DNA of 64,000 bases from Nymphalis io (taxonomy: Eukaryota; Arthropoda; Insecta; Lepidoptera; Nymphalidae), in the NCBI RefSeq assembly GCF_905147045.1, contig NC_065913.1, forward strand, positions 4,390,001 to 4,454,000, in the 5' to 3' direction. The notes under the pieces were generated by a model. It was not told the origin of the DNA. It saw only the letters and a list, made by a program, of their open reading frames with translations, and made no database searches. Below are positions 22,028 to 33,017 of this stretch, piece after piece. The stretch's first letter is position 1; each line of letters starts with the position of its first letter. A program made the position numbers and the translations under genes.

Positions 22028-22180
22028 ATAAATATGCTGGGTGTAATTATCTATATAAGTATGTATTTACAAGAGAAAAGTAGTGTATGTAGTAAATCAG
22101 TTGTCTGGTTTCCATAGTACAAGCTCTGCTTAGTTTGGGATCAGATGGCCGTATGTGAATAACGTCCCAGGATATTAATA
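22028..22180 (+). repeat. SINE C, 3' part
   Basis: CTGGGTGTAATTATCTATAT, AGTTGTCTGGTTTCCATAGT and GATCAGATGGCCGTATGTGA; the head is missing. Confidence 0.88.
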
Positions 22181-22239
22181 TTATCAAACAGACAGTTACT
22201 TATTTAAAACAAATATTGCATACATCAAAATAATTATAA

Positions 22240-22427
22240 CGAAGTGCACTCCTGTGCCTCGTAAATTCCTTGGCGCTGCGCCTGTACTCTTTCCAGTCGT
22301 GTCTGATTGCCGTCCCATCGGAGTATGGGTGTAAGGGAATAGAGGGTTCATCTGTGTTTGCTCACACACTTGAGCACTATAATATGTTGGCTAATCTCTC
22401 TTGAACCAATCGGTCAAGAGGACATCA
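22240..22427 (+). repeat. SINE D, 3' half
   Basis: CTGTGCCTCGTAAATTCCTT, CTGATTGCCGTCCCATCGGA, TGCTCACACACTTGAGCACT and GGCTAATCTCTCTTGAACC. Confidence 0.85.
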
Positions 22428-22429
22428 CC

Positions 22430-22970
22430 TAATACGCTCATATAAGCACTTTTGTCGTCATTTAAAATCAATCAATTGAAAGCTTATAAAAAACTGGCAC
22501 GAATTTAAGGAATAAACTTAGTATTTATTATATTACATCAACATATAGGTCTATATATGTAATTTTAATAGTATATAGTTTAACGTTATAATTGTATAAA
22601 TTTTTATTTTGTAAAAAACACAGTAACACTGGACATTGGTTGTGGCGGGCTCTCATCGTTCATGATAAAATGTGATGTTGCTTTTAGTATAAACCGTTAA
22701 TTTGTTTAAAATTTATTTAGTTACTACCTTTTGTTTCTATTTTGGTTTTTGTTCCTTATTTAAATTAAAAATATTTCTATTTTTTGTTTTTATTTTATTT
22801 TTGATTTTTATATTTAGTAATTGTGTTTGAAAATGGTGTGATCTCCTGTAATCGGTTGTGCATAGTTAGTTTTAAGTTAATGTAAAAACTGTTTTGAATG
22901 TGTTTTATGTACAACTGTTGGAGATAAAATAAATAAATATTAACCGCCTTACTTACAAACGTTAATATTG
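22430..22970. other. AT-rich stretch, nothing recognised
   Basis: T-rich run around 22735-22815; no gene or family match. Confidence 0.45.
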
Positions 22971-22974
22971 ATTA

Positions 22975-23036
22975 TATTGACAGAAAGAGAGAAATCAGTG
23001 TTTATTCAAACAGTCGATAAACAACGTTTATAAGTA
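22975..23036 (+). repeat. Hairpin-type dispersed repeat (MITE-like), partial
   Basis: GACAGAAAGAGAGAAATCAG, TGTTTATTC and AACAACGTTTATAAG match 61.24-61.31 kb; the first block is also found, in reverse, at 27.52 kb. Confidence 0.55.
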
Positions 23037-23367
23037 AGTAAGAAATTAAGCTTTTAATGAAATATTTTAAAGTGATGGGATAATCTGCGCTCGACGAAGC
23101 AAAGCCGTGAAAACCACCCAAGCTTGATGAACAAATTGATTATGAATTAGCTCCAAAAATATCACGGTACTTAAATTTCATTTTAATTGTTTGTTAAATG
23201 TTTTTAAAATAATTTACATAAATAATTCGATGATTAAAGTATATTTCAATTACATTATTGGTTTTAGTACTATAATGATGCATGTAATGCTGCAAAACTT
23301 GTATGCCTGCATGGCTGATGTATTTGTATGTATCAGAAGCATTATTGAATAAATTCGAAATTATCTT

Positions 23368-23397
23368 AGCCCAGCAGTGGGTTTTACATCTGTTACT
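23368..23397 (+). repeat. SINE A tail scrap
   Basis: TTAGCCCAGCAGTGGG plus ACATCTGTTAC is the A 3' terminal block. Confidence 0.6.
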
Positions 23398-23404
23398 TTA
23401 AAAT

Positions 23405-23575
23405 ATATAATGTATTTATTTATTTAACACTTTTTGCACAACATATACATAAAATGAGAGAAGTAGGAAACAATCAAAGAAAAAGAAAATAAAAATGGTG
23501 CGCAAAGGCGGTCTTATCGCTTATAGCGATCTCTAACAGACAACCTTTGGTGAAAGAATTTTGTAATGTATATAA
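23405..23575 (-). repeat. LINE 3' end fragment, family G
   Basis: A TTTATTTATTTAAC tail, then GCAAAGGCGGTCTTATCGCT, TATAGCGATCTCTAACAGAC and AACCTTTGGTGAAAGAA. This is the reverse of a 3' non-coding end that I recognise from lepidopteran CR1/Jockey-group LINEs. Confidence 0.6.
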
Positions 23576-24354
23576 AGGTTTATAAATAAAATATGCGTTT
23601 TAAAACTTCGAGACGTTGGTTATCATTTACATTATTTGTTTTTTTTTTTAAATATTTTTGTTAAAGTGGAGTTTACCTTTAAGGCACAGGTATAAGCTGT
23701 TGCAAAACCACTGCACTATTGCAGGGAATTTATAAAAAAAACGATAGCTGCTAGAATTAACCTGAAAAATGCCTTTTGTTTCCGCTGTCCCTTGCAGCAT
23801 GAAAACGGACCGGAGAGGCGAAAACACAACTCGAAATCTTCACTTCTACTACAATCAACTTCAAATTTCACACAATAATCTTAGTATGTTATAGATTAAT
23901 ATATAAAAAAACCTATACTCATACCTAACTACCCTCTCAAGTAGTTACACTGTTAAAATATATATGAAAATATACCTTGTATATATGAATTAGTGTAAGC
24001 AATTGCTTGAGAACTTAAACAAATAAAAATAAAAATAAATTAATCGTGTTTCGTTACATTGCTATGATAAAGGGATGCCGCTATGAGATAAATAACTCTG
24101 TTGCAACGAAATTTTGGGTGAAAAGTTTGTATTGTAGATTGCAACGATGACACAACATCTTGCACAGACGATAATGTATGCACCTCAAAATAATTAATTA
24201 ACTGCAAATAATATTAATCAGTCTTTGGGAATAAACAGGAAAAACAACAATGGCTAGGCGAGATCAGCTCCTTAGTAACAAACAGCAAAACAAAAATCGT
24301 TGGCAAGTTGGAACAGAAATACATAATAGCAAGATGAAAAAATACGTAAACACA
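23576..24354. other. AT-rich stretch, nothing recognised
   Basis: No gene or family match seen. Confidence 0.45.
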
Positions 24355-24384
24355 AACTATTTTATATATATATATATAAAATAG

Positions 24385-24386
<2 letters not shown>
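24355..24386. repeat. 32-bp perfect palindrome
   Basis: AACTATTTTATA and its complement TATAAAATAGTT flank a short TA core. It adjoins the long (AT)n tract. Confidence 0.9.

Positions 24387-24460
<74 letters not shown>
24387..24460. repeat. (AT)n microsatellite
   Basis: 37 uninterrupted AT dinucleotides. Confidence 0.97.
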
Positions 24461-24463
<3 letters not shown>

Positions 24464-24664
24464 ACTGCTATAGTTGAAATAGCGATAGGACAGAATCTTG
24501 CATCGTCATTTGTAACTGTCATTCGGGGAATCCCCGATTACTCATGAACATTTGTACTTGCTCGCACGTCGTTTTTAAACTGTACTTTAGATACATTAAG
24601 ACGTGTATAGAATATTCAAATAATATCTGTTAATAAAGTCTTCCAGAATGATTCCGTTTTTCAT

Positions 24665-24958
24665 GGTAGCCAATCTCAAGAAAGATTAGCCAACTGCGCA
24701 GGACATATTATAGTGCACAAGTGTGTGATGGGATGGCAATCCGACATGACCGGAAAGAGTTCAGGCGCAGGACCTGCTTTACGTGCTTTCCGAGACACGG
24801 AACTGTACACACTACCAACTCCCAGACTCCGGGCTGCTATTAAGAATTTTCGACAGAGAAAACCAATAACTTTTTATTGGCTGGGATTGGAACGCACCCA
24901 GACCTCCGGGTCTGCGGCGTTACACCTAGCCACTAGACCAACGAGACAGTCATCTGTT
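24665..24958 (-). repeat. SINE D, near full length
   Basis: GTAGCCAATCTCAAGAAAGA, TATAGTGCACAAGTGTGTG, GGAAAGAGTTCAGGCGCAGG, CTTTTTATTGGCTGGGATTG and GACCAACGAGACAGTC. A 134-codon plus frame (24713-25117) runs through it antisense and is incidental. Confidence 0.9.
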
Positions 24959-25407
24959 AATAATATGTATGTGTATTATAATAAAGGTGAAATCGAGTTT
25001 GTTTATTTAACGTCTTCCGCTCAACTAATCACGACATTTTGCATACATTTTCGTCACGGGTACAGAAAAGAGAATGTTCCTAATAAATGTCAACTCTTTC
25101 AGCAAAAAGCGGCTTGAGTAATATCTTAATATTACCGTTAATAACTCAAAAATGCTAATTAAAGTAGAAGTTTCAATATCATATTCACAAGATATTATTT
25201 TTAACAAGACAAATACGACATTTTTTCAAATATTACGTATTCAAGTCAAAATGATTACTTTTTTGCCATGTATGTACCAATTGCCTGCGCCAGTTTTTCA
25301 TTTCGCTCGCGTTATATGTGTATGGATAGAAAAAAAGTTTTTTTTTTAATCTCTAAATTTTTTTTAATGCACTTGAATAAATAGTGATTGAAGTATTCTA
25401 TACATAC

Positions 25408-25540
25408 TTGGTGCTAGAGCTTTCTGTAAGCTCGTATGGGAAGGTATAGCCCACTCATCATACAGGTATATTATACTAAAAAGGATGGTTAATATTTCTT
25501 ACAGATCCAATGTCTATGGTGGGGTCCACTTACAATTTTC
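25408..25540 (+). repeat. Retroposon B, internally deleted
   Basis: TTGGTGCTAGAGCTTTCTGT, AGCTCGTATGGGAAGG and CCACTCATCATACAGG, then GGTTAATATTTCTTACAGAT and CCAATGTCTATGG. About 100 bp of the middle is missing. Confidence 0.7.
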
Positions 25541-25544
25541 AAAC

Positions 25545-26600
25545 AGAGGACTATACTCTATTTACCCCTCTCATAGTCTCGATGGTTCGGCAATCCGACA
25601 CGAAGATCAAAGGCAAAAGTGTGGCAATGTTGTTAGCTTAGGGCTGTTACTGAAAAAATATTTCCTTATTTGAAATATTAAATGTAAACTAAAAAAAATA
25701 TATAAATTAGTTGAGAGCATAGACGAAAAAAGAACCGAATATATGTTATTGGCCCGACTCGTATCGTATCGTCGTAGCTCTTTTTGACGGTGTAGACACC
25801 TATAGTATTTTTGTTTATAATGGCACTTTATTCGTCTATTTTATTATTTTCCTTAATCTATGTCATCTGATTCCTTTAATACTTTTTCATGTTTTCTCTA
25901 TCCGACAATAATCTGTAGCCACTTGATATGTTTACGGATTCTGAAGGTTTGAGCGTGTGTGTGTTTTAAGCAGTGTTCTCTGCAACTACTTCTTGTTAAT
26001 GACAAATATTTGTATAGGTCATTCTGGTGTTGTTTTGATTCAGAAGTTTGTGTTCGTATTGGTGTTACTGGAATCTCGTAAAGACAAACTAAAAGGGACA
26101 CGAAGTGTTTTTTACAGATTAAAAAAATTTTTCTTTGATTTAGGGGTAATATTTAAATTTAATAAACATTCAAAGATAATTGATTTGTTAGCAGTTTATT
26201 AGAGTCTAAGATAAAAGCATCTATTTAGAGAGGAGCGTTATTTGGTTGGTTGGTTAATTTAATTTTTCTTGCATCGAAACACACAGAATTTAACAGATTA
26301 CAGAATACACTTCGAAATAAAACCTGACAGCTAGCGTGAAATAACAGCTTGCGTGCAAAATGAAGCAAAATTTAAAAATAACTTTCGGAAGGTTTTTTTT
26401 TGCTGTCTGTACCCCATTTCGCGTGCCTAGCTACGGCTAGAGTACCTAGGCATTCAGCATAACAAGTGACGTGCCACAAATTGCGTTCTTAAGTTTATTC
26501 ACTTACCATCTGTTACTAGAATAAAGATAGATATATTTGTTCATATCTATTAGTTTATTTAATGAATTACATAATAATTTAATTTATTTACCGTTCATAA
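25545..26600. other. Stretch without recognised gene
   Basis: Short frames at 25898-26101 and 25957-26202 overlap antisense and show no motif. No SINE match. Confidence 0.4.
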
Positions 26601-26666
26601 TACCTTCTCCTCAAAAAGAAGAGGCCTTTAGCCCAACAGCGCGACATTCACAGACTGTTACGGTAA
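26601..26666 (+). repeat. SINE A tail fragment
   Basis: ACCTTCTCCTCAAAAAGAAG, AGGCCTTTAGCCCAACAGCG and CATTCACAGACTGTTACGG. Confidence 0.85.
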
Positions 26667-26807
26667 CGTTCATAATAAATTTATATGCGGGTGCATATAG
26701 AATTTGTTATTATAGTTATTAATATTATCAGCGTATAGTTAAAGAGTCAACCAGTTAAATAAATTAATGGTCAAATAAAATCTTTATATTTATAAGCGAA
26801 ATACCAT

Positions 26808-26942
26808 TAATCACTAGATCTCCTAAACCATCCGTCCAATTGACTTGAAATTGTTCACAGTCACTCGTTACTCGACGGAGATGCTCATTCAGAACGGATT
26901 AAGCAAGACTCGTGCGAAGCAGGGATGATTAACTAGTAGTAT
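26808..26942 (+). repeat. Putative non-autonomous DNA element fragment
   Basis: CTCCTAAACCATCCGTCCAA and TTGACTTGAAATTGTTCACA resemble a lepidopteran repeat start, and CGTGCGAAGCAGGGATGATT then AACTAGTAG resembles its end. A related start occurs at about 58078-58112. Class uncertain. Confidence 0.4.
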
Positions 26943-27366
26943 TTATAACGCCAGCCAGATGTTTTTTTGTGTATGTGTGTGTACATAAACTATCAGTCAT
27001 GGATCCTGGTTGAATAGTAGAGTAATCTGTTGCAACGCCATTTATTTTTATATTATATTATGTAAGTCGATCCATTCATTTTTGTCTGTAATGTAAAAAC
27101 AAATATTAAAGGGACAATTTTACTAGAAAGCTCGAACACTAATATTGGGCTTTCCGTATTTTTCTTTGAGATATTTTTAAATTATTATACATATTTAGTA
27201 AATACGATAGTGCCTTAAATATGTCTAGTTTGCTAAAAACTTGCTGCTTATCTTTGAATAATGAATATTGTCATGTTTTGTCCGAAGCGTTAATCAATCG
27301 TTTGTCATACTTCAGTCTACATAGAACTAGATAGAATTATGTATATTATAGTTTTTTTCTTATTAA

Positions 27367-27500
27367 ATAGATTAGCAGACTGGCAAATGGGCCACCTGAT
27401 GGTAAGTGGTCACCAACACCGATAGACATTAGCACTGTAAGAAATATTAACCCTACCTTACATCGCCAATGTGAGCCAAGAAAACTTGAGAACTAACGGC
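27367..27500 (-). repeat. Retroposon B, 3' half
   Basis: AGATTAGCAGACTGGCAAAT, GGGCCACCTGATGGTAAGTG and TTACATCGCCAATGTGAGCC. First of three B copies in the same orientation within 700 bp. Confidence 0.88.
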
Positions 27501-27519
27501 CTTACTTTTAAACTTAGCG

Positions 27520-27592
27520 TATCTTTTTTTAAACACTGATTTTTCTCTTTCTGTCATTAATAATTTGACATTAGAAAGAAGAAGACAGCATT
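27520..27592. repeat. Imperfect hairpin repeat (MITE-like)
   Basis: AAACACTGATTTTTCTCTTT and CTGTCATTAAT form the left arm; TTAGAAAGAAGAAGACAGCA then TTGTTT forms the right arm. Related sequence at 54.24 kb. Confidence 0.5.
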
Positions 27593-27599
27593 GTTTTTT

Positions 27600-27868
27600 T
27601 TTATAGAATAGGAAGGCGGACGAACATAAGGGCCACCATCAGGTGGACCTTTGGCGTTGTAAGAAATGTTAACCATCGCTTACATCACCAATGCGCCACC
27701 AACCTTGGGAACAAAGATGTAATGTCCCTTGTGCCTGTAATTACACCGGCTCACTCAACCTTCAAACCGGAACACAACAATACCAAATACTGCTGTTTTG
27801 CGGTAGAATATCTGATGAGTGGGTGGTACCTACCCAGATAAGCTTGTACAAAGCTCTACCACCAGTTA
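27600..27868 (-). repeat. Retroposon B, near full length
   Basis: A poly-T run at the left, then ATAGGAAGGCGGACGAACAT, CACCAACCTTGGGAACAAAG, ACTGCTGTTTTGCGGTAGAA and GTACAAAGCTCTACCACCAG. About 30 bp around the GTAAGTGGTCACC block is lost. Confidence 0.92.
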
Positions 27869-27902
27869 CCCCTTAAACTATGTTTATACACAAAGCCATA
27901 TG

Positions 27903-28053
27903 ATTAAGTCCTTTGTGCTTGTAGTCATAAAACTCATTCAATCATAAAACCGAAACACAACAATGCAGTAATACAGTTTGGGGGTAGAATATTTAGTTGG
28001 GCCCGTCTGGGTACCAATCCAGATGGGCTTGAACAAAGCCCTACCACTAAGTG
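27903..28053 (-). repeat. Retroposon B, 5' half
   Basis: CCTTTGTGCTTGTAGTCATA, AACCGAAACACAACAATGCA and CTTGAACAAAGCCCTACCAC. Confidence 0.82.
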
Positions 28054-28054
28054 A

Positions 28055-28505
28055 ATTTATTTAGTTATGATAATTTAATAAATGAAAATGTAATAAGTCC
28101 TAAGAGTAACTTTATCTCTAACATTAAAAAAATAGTACAATGTTGACACTATGAAAGTCAGATGTGTTCTCTGGAACAATAGCATAACAGATCGTTACCA
28201 GGAAGGCCTAATATACTTAAGTAAATGGCCCATAAGCAGGAATAAACAGCTAGCACCAGCATTACACTCGAGGCCGAGAAAATAACAAACATTTATGTTT
28301 CAACAAAAATGAATAGAAATAAGTTTATCAATATTAAATTCGGTTTGCTTATACGCTGGATTTTGAGTGACCACGAAATTAGTTAGTAAAATTCGTGTAG
28401 TTTCATTATACTTGTTGTATGTCGTTTGAAAGTACGTGCAATATCATACTGAAGTCATTCGTATGAATATGGTAAAAGAATACTGGTTTTGGATTTGGGT
28501 TAAAG
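28055..28505. other. AT-rich stretch, nothing recognised
   Basis: No gene or family match seen. Confidence 0.45.
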
Positions 28506-28692
28506 CTGAGATGGTTCAGTGGTTAGAACACATGAATCTTAATCGAATATAGTGAGTTCAAACCTGGGTATAAATTATTGAATTTTCCTCGAAAACTGCA
28601 TTGGTCGCATAAAAATCTACCACATATTTATCCACCGACCTGCATTAGAGTAGCTTCGTGGAATAAGTTCCAAACTTTCTCCTCATGTATAT
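28506..28692 (+). repeat. SINE A, diverged, 3' end lost
   Basis: GAGATGGTTCAGTGGTTAGA (box A), GAGTTCAAACCTGGG (box B), ACATATTTATCCACCGACCT and GTGGAATAAGTTCCAAACTT. Confidence 0.8.
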
Positions 28693-28719
28693 AGTATTAT
28701 ATAGCTTAGGGGAAGATTT

Positions 28720-29185
28720 TATATATATACCAAAAAGTCATAAATTATAAATTTCAGTCATTTAACTCAATTTCATAAATTCACAAACATAATATCCATT
28801 ACAAAGCAAGAATTGATTTTAAGGGATGCACTCTACTGTTTTTAATTGAATTAGTCTCCTATACCACGTGTATTCAATGTAGCATATAATATTAAAAAAT
28901 AAAAGTTTAGAATAATAATTATAATTTATAAATTAACATAATGTTTTTAATTTTACCGAAAGAACTCTTAACCTTTGAATACATTCGTATAGTATAAACG
29001 ACATACCTAAGTTGCACACTTAATTTTGAACATTAAACAATAATGAGGGGTATATATAATATGTCCTGTAATGTACTCTAGCCTAGTGTTATAGTTATTG
29101 GTAGCCATGTACAGGTCGCATAAAAGACTATGGTCCCCAAGTGCACAATAGCCTGGCCGGTACAATCACGGTTATACTCCTTAAG
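28720..29185. other. AT-rich stretch, nothing recognised
   Basis: No gene or family match seen. Confidence 0.45.
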
Positions 29186-29465
29186 AATTCTCTCCTACTA
29201 AGTTATGAACGTCTGGTACCATTTGAGAGGCAAGTTAATTTCATGTGACTTTCTGCGCAATATTCCTTTTTTATCCTAATAAAATATTGATTCTCTCCTA
29301 CTAAACTATGAACTCCTGGTACTATTTAAGAGGCGAGTTATTTTTTTTTGGTTTCAGAATCAGGCTCCTAATTGATGTTTCTTTCGGCTTATTTATTCGT
29401 TATTCTAAATATTGATTATCTCCTATTAAGTTATTATCGCCTGGTACTATTTGAGAATCGAGTTA
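29186..29465. repeat. Three-unit degenerate tandem repeat
   Basis: Units start near 29186, 29288 and 29412. Each carries TCTCCTACTAA (or TATTAA) followed by a CTGGTACYATTT core and a GAGAGGCRAGTTA-like end. Periods are about 102 and 124 bp; spacers are more diverged but end in an ATATTGA-like motif. It lies just upstream of LINE K copy 2. Confidence 0.8.
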
Positions 29466-29590
29466 CACAGGCTGTTGTTACTTTTTTATATGTACACACA
29501 CATACACAATACAAAACCACACAATTACATTTACTAGAAAATTGTCTGAAGGCAGTGCCAAAGCATTAAAGGTTTTTTTAAATATATGAA

Positions 29591-30880
29591 CCAAAACGGT
29601 CCACAGGTGATCTACTAGCGTACGTAACACACCTCTGGGGTGAAGCTATCGACAAGCATGGAGAATCGTTGGCTGTCAGCCTCGATATCTCCAAGGCTTT
29701 CGACAGGGTCTGGCACAGAAGTCTTCTCTCCAAGCTACCGGCATATGGTCTGCCTGCTCAGCTATGCACCTGGATTGCCAGCTTCCTACACAAGCGTAGC
29801 CTTCGTGTTTTAGTAGATGGTTGCGCTTCACAATTCTATGTAGTGAATGCTGGGGTCCCCCAGGGATCTGTGCTATCTCCCACACTCTTTCTTTTGCATA
29901 TCAATGATATGCTCTCCCTTGGGAACATACATTGCTATGCAGATGATAGTACAGTGCATGGTGGATACCACGGACGCGCAGTGGCTGGGCGGGCGGAAAC
30001 TGAGGAGAGGCGGGAGAATCTTGTCATTGAACTCGATAGGACGTTAGATCTCATCGCCAAATGGGGCTCTGATAATCTTGTTGAGTTTAATGCCAAGAAA
30101 ACACAGGTATGCGCTCTCACGGCGAAAAAGTCAACATTTTCCCCTCTTCCCTCCCTCTGTGGTACTCCGCTGGTGATGCAAAGCAAAATCGCCATGCTGG
30201 GGATTGACGTTCGCTGCGACCTTAGTCCAAGGGATTACATCGAGGCTGTTATAAAAACAGCAGTGCGGCGCTTTTTCACGCCACAACAACTGTGCCTGCT
30301 GTACAAAACACAGGTACGGTCTTGCGTGGAATATTGCTCGCACCTTTGGGATGGCTCCGCTAAGTACCTACTTGAGGCCTTGGACCGGTTGCAGCGACGT
30401 GCCGTACGCATTATTGGCGACGTAAAGGTCACAAACACCCTTGAACCTTTACAATTGCGTCGTGAGATAGCAGCACTGAGCGCTTTCTATCGACTGTATC
30501 ACGGCGAGTGCTCTGAGGAATTATTCTCTCTAATTCCTGCTTCCCCCTTCCTTCTTAAGTCCACGCGAGCTGGTTCTCGATGTCACCGCCTAATTGTGAC
30601 ATCAATTCCATCGCGAACAAAGAAATTTGGCAACTCCTTTCTTTGTCGCACTTCCAAAAAATGGAATTCCTTACCAGCTCACGTGTTCCCCTCCTCTTAC
30701 AACCCGGGTTCCTTCAAACGAGGCGTGAAGAGGCATCTTGCGGGCCGGCAAGGCGAAGGCGGCTAGTGCAGAACGTTTTTCCCGTCTGTACTGGCCGTCG
30801 TCGCGTTTGGACTCTACTACCACTTACCATCAGGTGGAGTAGAGTCATTTGCCCTCCCGGCGATATAAAAAAAAAAAAAA
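29591..30880 (+). mobile_element. LINE K copy 2, 5'-truncated
   Basis: Aligns to copy 1 from 2301 to its poly-A, with few substitutions, so both descend from a recent common source. The truncation point falls in the reverse transcriptase domain (CCAAAACGGTCCACAGGTGA). Poly-A at 30868-30881. Short AT-rich flanks prevent a clear target-site duplication call. Confidence 0.93.
29669..30766 (+). pseudogene. LINE K reverse transcriptase, C-terminal two-fifths
   Basis: A 365-codon frame from the first in-frame Met; coding similarity actually begins upstream at 29591. It contains DISKAFDRVWH, GVPQGSVLSP and the catalytic YADD, and it runs on to the native C-terminus (KKWNSLPAHVFPSSYNPG, then a stop after GEGG). 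The frame is open through the site where copy 1 has a stop. Compared with copy 1, nine residues after IIKTA/VIKTA are missing (a 27-bp in-frame deletion, equivalent to about 2972-2998). No endonuclease domain remains, so it cannot mobilise itself. Confidence 0.9.
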
Positions 30881-30884
30881 TATA

Positions 30885-31376
30885 AGCAAAATGTTTATTT
30901 CGATGAAGGATTACAGATAAGTAAACTTAAGGGTGCTCTGTACACAAATAAACGACATTAAAAGTTTATTATTCCACATATCCTTCACAAATCCTTATTA
31001 CTTTTTTTTTTACAAATAATTAGATATTTAAAAACTTCAAATCTTTTTTTAAACGTCGTTTCTATTTTTTTTAAATTATTACATAAAAATTATTACCAAA
31101 ACTTAAATGCCAGTATCAAGGCAAACTTAGCAAACATTAAAGAAATATTACAATTATTTCTTTACATATATTGGCAGGCTAGGCGTATTTGAACAAATGT
31201 AAACATAAATAACAAGAAACTCATTGAACCATTAAAAATATAAATAAAATAAAACGTAAAATCCACCTTTTTAATAAAAGTTTAATACAAATACAAACAA
31301 AATGAATTATAATACGAATTCTTAAATTAAAAATGTTTTCCTTTTTTTAAATGAATTTATTTTTCTTTTTTTATTT
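30885..31376. other. AT-rich stretch, nothing recognised
   Basis: No gene or family match seen. Confidence 0.45.
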
Positions 31377-31537
31377 TATAGGTAGGCGGACGGGCAAATG
31401 GGCCACTGTCACACTGGCTCATTAACCCCTCAAATCGAAACGCAACAATACTAAGCATTGCTGTTTAGCTGTAGACTATCTGATGGGGGGGTGTGAGTAC
31501 ATACCCACACGGGCTTGGACAAAGCCCTACCACTAAG
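31377..31537 (-). repeat. Retroposon B with a large internal deletion
   Basis: TAGGTAGGCGGACGGGCAAA and TGGGCCACT are joined directly to GTCACACTGGCTCATTAACC, losing about 110 bp. It ends GGACAAAGCCCTACCAC. Confidence 0.85.
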
Positions 31538-31805
31538 ATACTAAACTAAAATGTTATGTAAAGTACGTTATAGTAAGTAAACGCGACTAAGCTATTAAAC
31601 TTAAAGCCATTAATTATTATTACTAAACTAAATGTTACGTCTGCATACGAAGTTCAACTAATTATTTTCAATCGAGGAACATAATCGCTAAGTCAATGGT
31701 ATAATCTCAGAATCTATTTACTGGCGTATTATCTATCTTAGTTACTGATTAGAGAGGACTCATTATATATGTTACGGTTAATATGTCGATTTTGGACAAT
31801 ATTTG

Positions 31806-32062
31806 ACGAGCCGGTTGGCGTGGTTGGTATACTTGCCTTTCACGCCGAAGGTTGTTGGTTCGATTCCCACCCAGGACAGACATTTGTGTGCATGAACATG
31901 TCTGTTTGTCCTGAGTCTGGGTGTAATTATGTAAGTATGTATTTACAAAAGAAAAGTAGTATATGTGGTGCATCAGTTGTCTGGTTTCCATAGCACAAGC
32001 TTTGTACAAGCTTAATTTGGGATCAGATGGCCGTGTATGAAAAATGTCCTAGGATGTTATTA
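31806..32062 (+). repeat. SINE C, full length reference copy
   Basis: Head GAGCCGGTTGGCGTGGTTGG, box B in GGTTCGATTCCCACCCAGG, body TGTCTGTTTGTCCTGAGTCT and GTTGTCTGGTTTCCATAGCA, and a tail GAAAAATGTCCTAGGATG then ATT/T-rich. Confidence 0.92.
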
Positions 32063-32309
32063 TTTTTTTTTTTGATTGTCAGCATATGTTCTTAAATTAT
32101 ATTCTATTTTCGTACTATCTCTATCTTATATCGAAATAGGCTTTTAATTAAGCCGCCATTTTTTTTTTATATATGCCACTTAATTTAATGCTAGTTTCAC
32201 CCAAACGCCTGATCTGGAAGTATGCTCACATTGTTGGTACTGATGGGAATAAAAACGAAATTATATTTCTTTTAGTACAAATATTTAATATAAGTGGTGG
32301 TTGAGTTTT

Positions 32310-32465
32310 GTAAGCCATTCTGGATACATACAGCTCATTACTTATTCTACCGCTAAACAGGACTTCTTAGTTTCCAAGGTTGATGTTGCGTAGGTAATGA
32401 AAGAAATGGTTAACATTTATAACAGCGATACTGTATGTATCAGCAGGTGGCTCATTTGGTCTGGC
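32310..32465 (+). repeat. Retroposon B, diverged and internally deleted
   Basis: ATTCTACCGCTAAACAGGAC, TTCTTAGTTTCCAAGGTTGA, AATGGTTAACATTTATAACA and CAGCAGGTGGCTCATTTGG follow the plus-oriented B order. Confidence 0.7.
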
Positions 32466-32640
32466 TACTTCTATTAGAAAAAAAAGATTTTTTTTAATGT
32501 CAACTAATTCTAACTTGCACAGCAACACATAACCTGTGGTTGAAGCATTTGATGTATTCACAGAGCAAATCGATCCAAGCTAATGACGATAATGATTGAT
32601 ACAGTTCACTAGTGGTTCTATTCACACTGCGTGTATCGAA

Positions 32641-32778
32641 TTACTTGCCTCGTTGGTCTATAAGGCCGCATATACCAAGTCTATGGTAAGGGAGTAAAGA
32701 GTGCATCTGTATTTGCGCATACACTTGTGCATTATAATAAGTTATGCGCAGTTGGCTAATCTACCTTGTGATTGAACG
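32641..32778 (+). repeat. SINE D with internal deletion
   Basis: Head TTGCCTCGTTGGTCTATAAG goes almost directly to the tail GGTAAGGGAGTAAAGAGTGC and GCGCATACACTTGTGCATTA. Confidence 0.8.
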
Positions 32779-33017
32779 TTGGTTAAAATTTTTTGTCTCA
32801 AAAAAAAATTATTACCTCGGATCTAAGCCTAAGACTTCAGGAAGCCTTATAATCCAGCTCCTATGTTAACAGTGACACAAGGAAAAAGAATAGTCACATT
32901 TCTAAGTGTCTATGAAGTTTCGTTGATTGATGTAAGGTTTAAAGATATTTGTTTTCTAAAAGAATATAACTCACTTAATATTTGGAAAATTAAATAATAA
33001 AAATATATGTAACTACC

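Noticed and set aside
24713..25117. 134-codon plus-strand frame
   Set aside because: It runs antisense through a SINE D copy and into AT-rich flank; no domain.
29186..29465. CRISPR-like array
   Set aside because: Only three degenerate units with irregular long periods in a eukaryotic repeat-rich context.
29578..30887. Possible AAATATA duplication around LINE K copy 2
   Set aside because: Too short and too AT-rich next to poly-A to be trusted.
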